A stretch of 33,615 bases of DNA from the NCBI GenBank assembly GCA_026421205.1, contig JAPKBM010000019.1, forward strand, positions 1 through 33,615, read 5' to 3'. The first letter of the stretch is position 1; the number at the start of each line of letters is the position of its first letter. The translations under genes were made by a program, and so were the position numbers. The notes below the pieces were generated by a model, which saw only the letters and a list, made by a program, of their open reading frames with translations, did not search any database and had not been told where the DNA came from. Shown here one piece after another: positions 22,540 to 30,516 of this stretch. The DNA is from Planctomycetota bacterium. Its GTDB lineage: Bacteria > Planctomycetota > UBA1135.

Positions 22540-23720
22540 TTCGCACCTACGAAGATTCCGATGTCCGCTACACCTATCGTGATGCGTTGGTGGAGTCATT
22601 ACGAAGTACCGGGGAACTCAAGGTGGGGCAATTACACTTGTTGATGTCGAAAAGCTTGGGGTTTTGCTGGGGGGTGGACCGTGCTCTTGCCATGGTCAAA
22701 GATGCTTGCAGAGAATATCCAAACCGACCCAAGTGGCTCTTGTCCTCTTTGATTCATAACCCCACGGTCAATGAAGATATGTTGAAGTTGGGCATTGGTT
22801 TTTTGCACGGGCCATATGCTGTGCAAGGTGCTTATGAGGATTTAAGTGAAAAGGATGTCGTGATTGTGCCGGCTTTTAGTGCGCGGGTGGAAGATATGGA
22901 GATTTTGCGCGCTCGGAATGTGACTTTAGTGGACACTACATGTCCTTGGGTGATTAAGCCCCATAAGCGTGCCCAGCGTTACATCAAAGAAGGCTTCACT
23001 ACGGTGATTCATGGAATGGTCGGGCATGATGAAACGCTTTCGACTTGTTCTTTGGTGGAAAATTCAGGTGGGCAATATTTGGTTGTACACGACAAAATGG
23101 AAACGCAGTCTCTGGCGGCGTTTTTGCGGGGCGATCTTTCTGGGAAGATGTTGATGAAGTGGTTGCATCGGGATGCCGCTTTGCCTGGCTTTGACCCCGA
23201 TGTACATTTGAAAAAAGTTGGCATTATCAACCAAACCACGATGCTAGCTACTGAATCACGTGAAATTGGGGACATTATTCGATTGGCATTGTTGCAAAGA
23301 GATGGCGAAGAAGGGTTACAGGACTCTTTCCGTGATTTCGACACCATCTGTCGTGCTACCCAAGACAATCAAGATGCTGCCACGGAAGCGGTGAAGGAAA
23401 ATCCAGACTTCTTCCTTGTAGTTGGTGGCTATGATTCGTCAAACACGAAAAACTTAGCGCGTGTTGGCGATGATCGAAACATTCCTTCGTATCACATTGA
23501 GGGGGTGGAATGCTTGCAGGGTGTTATCACGCATCGAGATCGCGTAACCGGGGAGATCCTCCAAACCGCAGACTGGCTTCCTTCGGCGCGTCCTCTTAAA
23601 ATCGCTTTTTCTGCGGGTGCAAGTACGCCAGACACTATTTTGGGTGCGGTGGTCCGACATATTGCAGAGCTCGTCGGCGAATCCTTACCGGTCTTTGAAG
23701 AGCCGACGCCGAAGGCTTAG
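22536..23720 (+). CDS. ispH: 4-hydroxy-3-methylbut-2-enyl diphosphate reductase, cyanobacterial/plant-type
   Basis: IspH is the last enzyme of the MEP isoprenoid pathway and converts HMBPP to IPP and DMAPP with an Fe-S cluster. The three cluster cysteines are Cys44 (LGFCWGVDRA), Cys136 (DTTCPWV) and Cys272 (TICRATQDNQ). HNPTVNED, HGMVGHDET, VVGGYDSSNTKNLA and SAGASTPD are further family motifs. At 394 residues it is far longer than E. coli IspH (316). The N-terminal extension before GFCWGV and the inserted region around residues 185-235 match the layout of cyanobacterial and plant enzymes, not the common bacterial form. Translation starts at TTG overlapping the folC stop; no in-frame ATG occurs before residue 37. 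The stop interlocks with that of convergent rsgA. Confidence 0.92.
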   Translation: MIRTYEDSDVRYTYRDALVESLRSTGELKVGQLHLLMSKSLGFCWGVDRALAMVKDACREYPNRPKWLLSSLIHNPTVNEDMLKLGIGFLHGPYAVQGAYEDLSEKDVVIVPAFSARVEDMEILRARNVTLVDTTCPWVIKPHKRAQRYIKEGFTTVIHGMVGHDETLSTCSLVENSGGQYLVVHDKMETQSLAAFLRGDLSGKMLMKWLHRDAALPGFDPDVHLKKVGIINQTTMLATESREIGDIIRLALLQRDGEEGLQDSFRDFDTICRATQDNQDAATEAVKENPDFFLVVGGYDSSNTKNLARVGDDRNIPSYHIEGVECLQGVITHRDRVTGEILQTADWLPSARPLKIAFSAGASTPDTILGAVVRHIAELVGESLPVFEEPTPKA

Positions 23721-24646
23721 TGTTGTTGCTCATAGTCTTGAATCTCTTCTAAGAGATTGAGATATGACCGATAACGAGATTCTGGAATGGTCCCTGTTTC
23801 CGCAGCTTGGCGTACGGCACAATCCGGTTCTTGGTGGTGGAGGCAGGCGGGGAATCGGCAATCTCTTCCGAGGAAGGACATTTCAGGCCAATGGAGACGG
23901 AGTTCGTTGGCGGGGATATTGATGGGGCGGAAACTGCGTACGCCTGGTGTGTCAATGACATGTCCGCCAGCTTGAAGAGCATACATGCGTGTGAAGGTGG
24001 TGGTGTGTCGGCCGGCGTGCAAAGACGCAGAGACTTCTTTAGTCTTGATGCCCAAACCGTCTTCAACGTAATTTAAAAGAGAGGATTTCCCAACGCCGGA
24101 TAATCCGTAGAGCACACTTTGCTTTCCCTGAATGCAGCTTGCAAAGGCATCGACACCTTCTCCAGTTATTGCTGATGTTGGAAGGACGGTGATTCCAGCA
24201 TTTCGATAGGTCGTCAAAATGGCCTCCATCTTTTTTCTCTTGGCGCAGTCCAGTTTATTGAGCACTAAGACCGCTGGGATTTTGCTGGAGGAAGCGGCTG
24301 ACAAAATACGGTCGGTGGTGATGGAGGAAAAAGGAGGAACGCCAAAGCAGGCTACGATGACGATTTGATCGACATTCGTGGCTAATATTTGGCGTCGGCC
24401 ATCGTTTCCAGCGGATCGTCGAGAAAAAAGATTCCGGCGGGGGAGAATTTCAGTGATGGCGTAGCCGTTGGCCTCTTGGGTTACGAGGCAGAGATCGCCG
24501 ACGGCAACGGGGATTTTGTCTTGACCGCAGTTCTCGAAAATCCGGCCACGCATGGCAGCAGGGACAATTTCCCTCTGGACACGGATTTCACACTGGCGGG
24601 CGTCCACGCGGACGACCACAGCTTCTTGGGTGTTTTCCTTTGCCAT
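23717..24646 (-). CDS. rsgA: Ribosome small-subunit maturation GTPase RsgA
   Basis: RsgA is a circularly permuted GTPase that checks the decoding centre of the 30S subunit late in assembly. It has 309 residues. An N-terminal OB-fold covers about 1-70. The permuted GTPase order is visible: G4 LNKLD (129-133) comes before G1 GLSGVGKSS (181-189) and G3 DTPGVRSF (232-239). The C-terminal zinc finger has Cys263, Cys268, His270 and Cys276, with the family spacing C-x4-C-x-H-x5-C. TAGAAT lies eight bases before ATG with no clear Shine-Dalgarno sequence. It is divergent from the methyltransferase-rarA pair (40-bp gap). Confidence 0.95.
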   Translation of the reverse strand: MAKENTQEAVVVRVDARQCEIRVQREIVPAAMRGRIFENCGQDKIPVAVGDLCLVTQEANGYAITEILPRRNLFSRRSAGNDGRRQILATNVDQIVIVACFGVPPFSSITTDRILSAASSSKIPAVLVLNKLDCAKRKKMEAILTTYRNAGITVLPTSAITGEGVDAFASCIQGKQSVLYGLSGVGKSSLLNYVEDGLGIKTKEVSASLHAGRHTTTFTRMYALQAGGHVIDTPGVRSFRPINIPANELRLHWPEMSFLGRDCRFPACLHHQEPDCAVRQAAETGTIPESRYRSYLNLLEEIQDYEQQH

Positions 24647-24654
24647 CTAGGAGC

Positions 24655-24660
24655 ATTCTA
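24655..24660 (-). promoter_or_regulatory. Candidate -10 element (TAGAAT) of rsgA
   Basis: TAGAAT on the minus strand ends eight bases before the ATG at 24646. It is one of several identical hexamers placed just before start codons in this window. Confidence 0.45.
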
Positions 24661-24674
24661 CGCGGAGCAAGAAT

Positions 24675-24680
24675 TAGAAT
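24675..24680 (+). promoter_or_regulatory. Candidate -10 element (TAGAAT) of the SpoU methyltransferase gene
   Basis: TAGAAT ends six bases (all G) before the GTG at 24687. With rsgA on the other strand this gives two back-to-back TAGAAT promoters 14 bp apart. Confidence 0.45.
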
Positions 24681-24686
24681 GGGGGG

Positions 24687-25472
24687 GTGGAGTTCGAGGA
24701 AGTCATTCAGTCCCCCCAAAACGCAAAGTTGAAAGCTGTGCGTGCAGTCCGGCGTGGAAAAGACGCTGACCACGTATTACTAGAAGGGCATCGGGTTTTC
24801 GCCGACGCGCTCCGGGCGGGAGTTACGGTGTCGTGGCTTCTTTTTGATGCTGAGCGCAGAGATGAGCGGATGCAGGCTACGTTGGCGTCGGCGGAAAAAT
24901 CTGGAGTGCGCGCGGTTCCGTGTTTGCCCGCTTTGCTTCAAGAGGTCAGCGAGTTGAATTCGCCTTCCGGGATTTTGGCGGTTGCGCCTCGTCCGACGAC
25001 TTCCTTGGCCGAGGTTCTTGGAAAACCAGGGCTGTTGTTAGTGATAGCCGGCGTGCAAGACCCCGGAAATGTTGGTGCCTTGGTGCGTTGTGCCGCGGGT
25101 TTGGGCGCTTCGGGCGTGGCGACTTTCTTTGGCGGTGCCTCAGTTTGGCATCCCCGCGCAATCCGCGGCGCCAGCGGAACCACCTTTCGTTTACCCATTG
25201 TGGACCGCGTGAACCCGGAAGAGTTTTTTTCCGCCGCATCGACGGCAGGATTTTCTCTTTGGGCTACCGCTACCGATGGCCGTCGGCCGATGCCTTTGGA
25301 GAAAGATCAGTGCGTCGCCTTGTTGTTGGGTGAAGAAGGCCGTGGATTGGAGGCTTCTTGGCTTGCATTTTGCGAAGACACTGTGGGGATTGCTTTGAAA
25401 AATGACGTGGACTCCTTGAATGTGGCCACGGCGGCGGCAGTGTTGATGCATCAATTGGTGCCTGCATCATGA
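24687..25472 (+). CDS. TrmH/SpoU-family RNA 2'-O-methyltransferase
   Basis: A SPOUT-class enzyme that 2'-O-methylates rRNA or tRNA ribose using SAM. At 261 residues it has an N-terminal substrate-binding domain (about 1-95, with LLEGHRVFADAL) and a C-terminal trefoil-knot catalytic domain. The three motifs are VQDPGNVGALVRCAAGLGA (123-141, with Asn128), LLLGEEGRGL (212-221) and SLNVATAAA (243-251). Its layout is that of the 23S rRNA RlmB/TsnR-like group; the exact target cannot be assigned. The start is GTG, six bases after TAGAAT. It overlaps rarA by 4 bp (ATGA), so the two are co-translated. Confidence 0.88.
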   Translation: MEFEEVIQSPQNAKLKAVRAVRRGKDADHVLLEGHRVFADALRAGVTVSWLLFDAERRDERMQATLASAEKSGVRAVPCLPALLQEVSELNSPSGILAVAPRPTTSLAEVLGKPGLLLVIAGVQDPGNVGALVRCAAGLGASGVATFFGGASVWHPRAIRGASGTTFRLPIVDRVNPEEFFSAASTAGFSLWATATDGRRPMPLEKDQCVALLLGEEGRGLEASWLAFCEDTVGIALKNDVDSLNVATAAAVLMHQLVPAS

Positions 25473-26707
25473 GCACCACGCCCTTGGCTGAGCGCATGCG
25501 GCCGACTACGTTGGAAGAAGTCGTCGGACAAAATCATTTGGTGGGTGAGGGCGGTTCGTTACGGCGAATGCAGATAACCGGAGATCTAAGTTCACTCATT
25601 TTTTGGGGGCCTCCGGGAACGGGAAAAACGACTTTGGCGCAAATCATTGCGGAAGGCGCCGACATGGAGTTCTGTTCTTTCTCCGCAGTTTTATCCGGTA
25701 TTAAAGATGTCCGCAACGCCATGGAAGAGGCAAAGCGGCTTCGGCAAACGACGGGCCGTGGCACTTTGGTTTTCGTGGATGAAATTCATCGGTTTAATAA
25801 GGCGCAACAAGATGCATTTTTGCCTTTTGTGGAGCGGGGTGACATTGTCCTTATTGGCGCAACCACGGAAAACCCATCTTTTGAGGTCATTGGCGCGCTC
25901 TTGTCCCGCTTGACGGTGTTGGTGCTAAAGCCGTTGACACAAGAAAGTTTGATACTCTTAATGGAGCGTGCGCTTCTTTCCAAGGAAGGCTTGGCCGCGC
26001 GGAAAGTGTCGGTGACTTCGGAGCAGTTACAGAGCCTTTCTCAATACGCCAGTGGGGATGCGCGGCGGGCTTTGGTGGCATTAGAAGCAGCGGTGCGTCA
26101 GATGGACGTCAGCCAGGCTTTGAGCGAAGCAGCATTAAAAAGTGTTTTTGCGGGGCGAGCCTTGTTGTACGACAAGAGCGGAGATCAGCACTATGACTTG
26201 ATTTCTGCACTGCATAAATCTATTCGATCCTCTCAACCCGACGCCGCGCTTTATTGGTTGGTGCGTATGTTGCGAAGTGGTGAAGACCCCAACTACTTGG
26301 CGCGCCGTTTGGTGCGGATTGCGGTGGAGGATATCGGCTTGGCAGACCCGAATGCTTTGCGATTGGCGAATGCTGCTTGGGAAGCGTATCGATCCTTAGG
26401 AAGCCCAGAGGGGGAATTGGCTTTGGCGGAAATCACGATCTATTTGGCGGTGGCTCCCAAGTCGAATGCTGTCTACCAAGGAATGAAAAAGGTAGAGTCT
26501 CTCTTGAAGAAAGGTTTTGCCTATGAAGTGCCCGTGTCGTTGCGCAATGCGTCGACTTCACCTACATCGGAAGAATGTTTGCCGGACGCACTTGCCGGCA
26601 CAACCTTTTATGAGCCGACCGATTGCGGTGTGGAGACGCGAATCCGTGCACGCCTAGAAGAGATTAAAGAAGAAGGAATGCGTCGAAAAAGTTCAACGCC
26701 GACTTAA
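25469..26707 (+). CDS. rarA: Replication-associated recombination protein A (RarA/MgsA AAA+ ATPase)
   Basis: A clamp-loader-like AAA+ ATPase that acts at stalled replication forks. It has 412 residues. Walker A is GPPGTGKTT (47-55), Walker B LVFVDEIHRFN (100-110), sensor 1 ATTENPSFEV, and GDARRAL is sensor 2. The C-terminal part, with KSIRSSQPDAALYWLVRML and YLARRLVRIAVEDIGLADP, is the family-specific tetramerisation domain and separates it from RuvB and DnaX. The start overlaps the SpoU methyltransferase stop. The stop interlocks with that of the convergent methyltransferase-like gene. Confidence 0.95.
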   Translation: MSTTPLAERMRPTTLEEVVGQNHLVGEGGSLRRMQITGDLSSLIFWGPPGTGKTTLAQIIAEGADMEFCSFSAVLSGIKDVRNAMEEAKRLRQTTGRGTLVFVDEIHRFNKAQQDAFLPFVERGDIVLIGATTENPSFEVIGALLSRLTVLVLKPLTQESLILLMERALLSKEGLAARKVSVTSEQLQSLSQYASGDARRALVALEAAVRQMDVSQALSEAALKSVFAGRALLYDKSGDQHYDLISALHKSIRSSQPDAALYWLVRMLRSGEDPNYLARRLVRIAVEDIGLADPNALRLANAAWEAYRSLGSPEGELALAEITIYLAVAPKSNAVYQGMKKVESLLKKGFAYEVPVSLRNASTSPTSEECLPDALAGTTFYEPTDCGVETRIRARLEEIKEEGMRRKSSTPT

Positions 26708-27270
26708 CCAAGGCGGTGCCCGTGCTCTAAAGTTCCGGCTAAAAATCCGAAGCCTTGGTGTCGGCCTGATCCGCGTAAGGCAAAGCCTTTGCTGGCGAGA
26801 TTTTTGAAAGTGCCTTGGAGGTCATCCTCAGGAAGCCCAAATAAGAGGAATTGTCCTTCTGGTTTGAGTCGTTTGACCCACGCGGCGCAATCTTGGGTTT
26901 GTACGGATTGCTTTCCGCCTCCGCAAAGTATGCGGTGGTAGTGCCGACCTGTGGGGACGTCGGACTCCTCAGTGAAAAAATCAAACTCTGTTTTTTGATT
27001 CCGTAGAGGTTGAAGGGCTTCGCGATCTTCCGGCAAGCAAACAAGATGCACTTGAAGGAGATTCATTTGCACTGCAGCTACGGCGGCAAGGGGGGCGCCG
27101 GGGCCCATAGCTAGGAGCTTCATGGTGTGTCGAATATTTGGTTCCATGGCAGCCACAGGGGCCAAGGCGTGGAGAGCTGTTGCTCCACCTTGTTCCATCC
27201 ACGCGGTGAAAGCCGAGCCCCATGGTGCAGGGTCAAGGTGGAGTTCGCCGATTTTGAGAAGGTCAGTCAT
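26704..27270 (-). CDS. Degenerate class I methyltransferase-like protein
   Basis: A 188-residue protein that I place tentatively in the Rossmann-type methyltransferase superfamily, most like the catalytic domain of ribosomal protein L11 methyltransferase (PrmA). LLAMGPGAPLAAVAAVQMNL (52-71) corresponds to motif I (usually LDxGxGxG), followed by a strand VHLVCLPED where an acidic SAM-ribose ligand normally sits. WVKRLKPEGQFLLFGLPEDD resembles the LKPGGxLxLSG block. The Gly-rich loop is imperfect (MGPGAP) and the usual DxxxxNP-type catalytic motif is not seen, so activity is doubtful. It lies 18 bp downstream of the DinG-type gene on the same strand. Other Rossmann-fold roles are possible. Confidence 0.5.
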   Translation of the reverse strand: MTDLLKIGELHLDPAPWGSAFTAWMEQGGATALHALAPVAAMEPNIRHTMKLLAMGPGAPLAAVAAVQMNLLQVHLVCLPEDREALQPLRNQKTEFDFFTEESDVPTGRHYHRILCGGGKQSVQTQDCAAWVKRLKPEGQFLLFGLPEDDLQGTFKNLASKGFALRGSGRHQGFGFLAGTLEHGHRLG

Positions 27271-27278
27271 GAAGGAAT

Positions 27279-27284
27279 AGGATA
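27279..27284 (-). promoter_or_regulatory. Candidate -10 element (TATCCT) of the methyltransferase-like gene
   Basis: TATCCT on the minus strand ends eight bases before the ATG at 27270, inside the 18-bp gap after the DinG-type gene. Its -35 would fall inside that coding region. Confidence 0.3.
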
Positions 27285-27288
27285 GCCG

Positions 27289-30200
27289 TTAGAAGGGTTC
27301 TGTTGATACCTTTCGCCGTGCATGAGAAAAACTTTGGTCCAATCCGCGGCGTTCTAGTTCTTTTCCCAGTTTCATGTGCGCGAAGATCTTTTGAAAGCAT
27401 GTATCCGAGTCACTCTTGAGGAGGTTGGGCCCTTCCCATTCATTCAATCCACCGGGTAACTCCTTGAGGAAATCAGCATGTCGCTTTTCAAGGACGCGTC
27501 GGTCCAAAATCAAGATAGATCCGCGATCTGATTCTTGGCGAATGAGCCGGCCACATCCTTGGCGGAACATCGCTAAAGCCCGTGGAAGATAAATGCGGTT
27601 TTTTTGTGGGCCGAACCCCATGCGGGCCGTTTGACCGAAGTGATAGTCATCAAGTGCGGCGAAAGGAAGTTTGGTGATGACGACGTGTTCACAGGTTTCT
27701 CCCGGAAAATCAACACCGTACCAAAAGGTGTCAACGCCAAAAAGAACGCTGTCTGTTTGTGCGTGAAACCGGCGAAGCAAATCTTCTTTTCGGAAACCGG
27801 GCATGCCTTGCCAATAAAACGGAATACCGAGGGCCTGGAAACGAGGTGCCATGCGTTGCCCGACACGTTGTAAAACTTTTTGATTGGTGAATAAACCTAA
27901 AGTGCGTCCTCGTGTGCGTTCGGTAAGGTAAACAAAACAGTCTTCCAAATAGTCCATCCAGATTTCATGATCCCCCCCCGTGTGGGCGTAAGCCGGCGCG
28001 TCTTCTGGAATGGCCACGAGCGCGGCCTTTGGGTCAAAGGTGGGTGGACCGACGAATTCCTGCACTTCTCTTCCGGGGCGGTCAAGGGATTCTTCTTCTG
28101 CAATATCCAATCCAAGGTAACCTTTCATAGCCTTGAAACCGCCACGAAGTTGTGCGGTTGCGCTGATAAATCCCGCGTTACGCAAGGAAGGAATATAAGT
28201 TTCTCCGAGCCATTTTTGCGGAAGTAAGCACTTCAAAATCAAAAGAGGGCGTCGGTTTCCAAATTCCACCAAACCAAGCAAGTCATGGCTAAGACCTTCC
28301 TCTTCGGAGCCTTCATCGTGGAGCCATTGATCCAAACCTTCTCGCCAATGTGCTAGATCTTCCAACGGCCGACGTAAGGACCATCGTAATTGGCGTGCGG
28401 TTTTATAGGTCAAGTCACCAAGCTCCTCAATGCAACAGCGCAATGCACTGTCCGTGGTGTCAATCACTTGCCGGAGATAATGAAGTGCGGTGGCTAAGCC
28501 GTCTCCAACACCAATTTCTAGGTATTCATGTAAGAGAAAGGCACGCTCTTCGGCAGTACACGTCCCCGTTTTCTCATTGCGCCAGGTTTGAAAATGCTTC
28601 AGTTCACGCGTGCATTCATGGGCCGCCGCATCTAACTTCTGAGCTCCTTCTTTTGCTGTTTGTGCTTGTTGAAGAAGATCCTCACTCCTGTCACCGGCAG
28701 GGAGTTTTTCTAAGAGCCGCTGAAGCCGTTCCAGGGGTGCCCGATCTCTTCCTCGGCTAGATAGGAGCTTCTTAGAAAGCTCGCCGACTTCATGAAGATC
28801 AATGTCAAAACTGCGTGCCGACAAAGCGACATCATGCAAGTGGTCACATTCGTCAAAAAGGATATGTGAGAAAAACTCGGGTCTTGCTAGAACAAAAGCA
28901 TGATTGGTCACCACAAGATGAGATCGTTCTGCGCGTAATGTCCGAATTCCTGCACCACATCGTTTGGCCGCTCGTCCGTGGCAACAACGAGGAAGTGCGC
29001 GAACCTGTTGCATCACGGCCGACGCCGTTCGGAGGGTACGTTGGGAGTTTCCGCAGGGCAAGCCGGGGTCGGCGGAAAATCCGTCAAGGTCTGTGGTTGG
29101 ATCTTCATGGTAAAAAAGCGCCAGGCGCATCCAAGTGGCGCGGGCAACGAGGGAGCCGGAGCCGAGTTCGGGTGCGGAATCTCGGATTGCTCGGCCACAG
29201 ATGTAATGTGAGCGTCCTTTGAGCAAGCTGACGCGTGGGAGCTCTTGGGGAGGAACTCCAGCTTGGCGCAGAAGCTCTAACGCGCGCGGGACTTCTCGGA
29301 AGTAGGCTTGCTCTTGAAGCGCTCGGGTGTATGTAGAAAGTCCCACGCGAATGCTGTGGCGTCGACCCCACAATAAAAGAGGAATGAGATAAGCCAACGT
29401 CTTTCCTGTACCAGTGGGGGCGTCGGCGATCAGGAATTGACTTCCGGCGAACATATCGGAAATAGCGTTGGCCAATACACGCTGGCCCGGACGTTCTTGC
29501 GCTGTTTCCCCTTCGCGTGCGAAGAGCTTGGGCAGAAGGTCGTAGGAATTTTCTAAATATTGCGCATCTTCTGCCAGGAGTCCACTTTCCTCTTCAAGGC
29601 GAGACTCCAGAGGCTCATACTCCGCAAAAAACATTTGATAGTCCTCGGCGAAGCGGGGGCGCAAGTCGGCGATGAGCCGATCTGCTTCAATGGGCGCTTG
29701 CTCAAGGTCATCGGAAAATCCGCCGTCATCAATGGGCGCAAAGAAGAGATCTTCTTCGGCGGCTCCGAAGCGACTTGGGTGGTCCAAAAGGCGTCGGGCC
29801 AGTTCTAGCCATTCCCAGGCGTCGGCTGTGGATTCGGTGCTAACTTGCATCTCTTCCATGGAACGCGCGACAAGCTCTCGGGAAGCAGTGGGGCGGTCAA
29901 AATGAGCACGGACCAGTGCCTCGCAGAGTTGGCGAATATGGTCGACGGTGGGTTGCGTCGGAGGTATTTTCTTGACCCACTTTTGGAATGAGTCTTGCCA
30001 AGTTCGGCAGGAACGGGATGGGTGGAGAAACGTGGCGAAGGCTTCTAAATCTAAAACAACGGGCGTCACTGCGTCAGGGCAGGCCAAGGCGAAGCGCGCA
30101 AGGAATTCCCGTCGACCGTTGAAGAGAACCACAGGGCGTGCGGCGAGCGAGGAAAAAAGTGCTGGGAGGGTGTCGGCGGCCGCAGGAAGCGGAGCCAACT

Positions 30201-30414
30201 TCTTTTGAGTTAAGCCGAAGTCCGCGAGTCTGCGAGAAAGCGGTGCGTTGCGGTCAAGATTGGGATAGGGGTGCATCCACGTTGCCGGGATGACCGAGCT
30301 CTTGCCCTCATCGACAGGGAAGCCCGCAGCTTCCACAAAATAAGCGCCATCTTCATGAGGGTCTGCACCCACTGTTTGAAGAGTGACGAAGACGGGGTCG
30401 GTGGAGGGCAACAT
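27289..30414 (-). CDS. dinG: DinG/XPD-type helicase with a degenerate N-terminal DnaQ-like exonuclease domain
   Basis: A 1041-residue superfamily 2 helicase of the DinG/XPD type, predicted to unwind DNA or R-loops 5' to 3'. Walker A is APTGTGKT near 326-333, the Walker B region is ILFDECDHLHD near 519 (DECD in place of DEAH), and motif VI is QGCGRLIRQESDRG near 949. FWYGVDFPGE is motif V. Cysteines near 404, 451 and 479-490 (CGRAI, LPCGNS, RCCHGRAAKRC) could hold the family's Fe-S cluster. The N-terminal part (about 1-150) aligns in layout with the DnaQ-like exonuclease of DinG fusions, but the DxE motif reads TLQTVGADP, so catalytic acids are missing. An upstream ATG at 30516 is in frame; 30414 was chosen because it begins the domain. 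Confidence 0.85.
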   Translation of the reverse strand: MLPSTDPVFVTLQTVGADPHEDGAYFVEAAGFPVDEGKSSVIPATWMHPYPNLDRNAPLSRRLADFGLTQKKLAPLPAAADTLPALFSSLAARPVVLFNGRREFLARFALACPDAVTPVVLDLEAFATFLHPSRSCRTWQDSFQKWVKKIPPTQPTVDHIRQLCEALVRAHFDRPTASRELVARSMEEMQVSTESTADAWEWLELARRLLDHPSRFGAAEEDLFFAPIDDGGFSDDLEQAPIEADRLIADLRPRFAEDYQMFFAEYEPLESRLEEESGLLAEDAQYLENSYDLLPKLFAREGETAQERPGQRVLANAISDMFAGSQFLIADAPTGTGKTLAYLIPLLLWGRRHSIRVGLSTYTRALQEQAYFREVPRALELLRQAGVPPQELPRVSLLKGRSHYICGRAIRDSAPELGSGSLVARATWMRLALFYHEDPTTDLDGFSADPGLPCGNSQRTLRTASAVMQQVRALPRCCHGRAAKRCGAGIRTLRAERSHLVVTNHAFVLARPEFFSHILFDECDHLHDVALSARSFDIDLHEVGELSKKLLSSRGRDRAPLERLQRLLEKLPAGDRSEDLLQQAQTAKEGAQKLDAAAHECTRELKHFQTWRNEKTGTCTAEERAFLLHEYLEIGVGDGLATALHYLRQVIDTTDSALRCCIEELGDLTYKTARQLRWSLRRPLEDLAHWREGLDQWLHDEGSEEEGLSHDLLGLVEFGNRRPLLILKCLLPQKWLGETYIPSLRNAGFISATAQLRGGFKAMKGYLGLDIAEEESLDRPGREVQEFVGPPTFDPKAALVAIPEDAPAYAHTGGDHEIWMDYLEDCFVYLTERTRGRTLGLFTNQKVLQRVGQRMAPRFQALGIPFYWQGMPGFRKEDLLRRFHAQTDSVLFGVDTFWYGVDFPGETCEHVVITKLPFAALDDYHFGQTARMGFGPQKNRIYLPRALAMFRQGCGRLIRQESDRGSILILDRRVLEKRHADFLKELPGGLNEWEGPNLLKSDSDTCFQKIFAHMKLGKELERRGLDQSFSHARRKVSTEPF

Positions 30415-30516
30415 GGAAAAGGCTGGGAAATGCCGTTTAAGGGGGAGGAGCGGTAATTTGCCGATGTTCCACCGCCACGCGATAATACACGGCTGTTTTC
30501 CCCCCTGAAGACCCAT

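Larger units (their letters stand above)
1130..29826. repeat. Dispersed highly iterated octamer GGCGTCGG/CCGACGCC (23 copies)
   Basis: By hand count GGCGTCGG starts at 1130, 13458, 15603, 15669, 16577, 16787, 17968, 18309, 18474, 19162, 21663, 24391, 24884, 28248, 29419, 29790 and 29818. The reverse complement CCGACGCC starts at 11008, 18894, 19349, 23703, 26238 and 29019. Fourteen copies extend to the nonamer GGCGTCGGC/GCCGACGCC (all but 13458, 15603, 17968, 18309, 18474, 21663, 28248, 29790 and 26238). All lie inside genes, in different reading frames. About 1.5 octamers and 0.4 nonamers are expected at this base composition. Function unknown. The interval given spans first to last copy and is not a continuous repeat. 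Confidence 0.55.
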
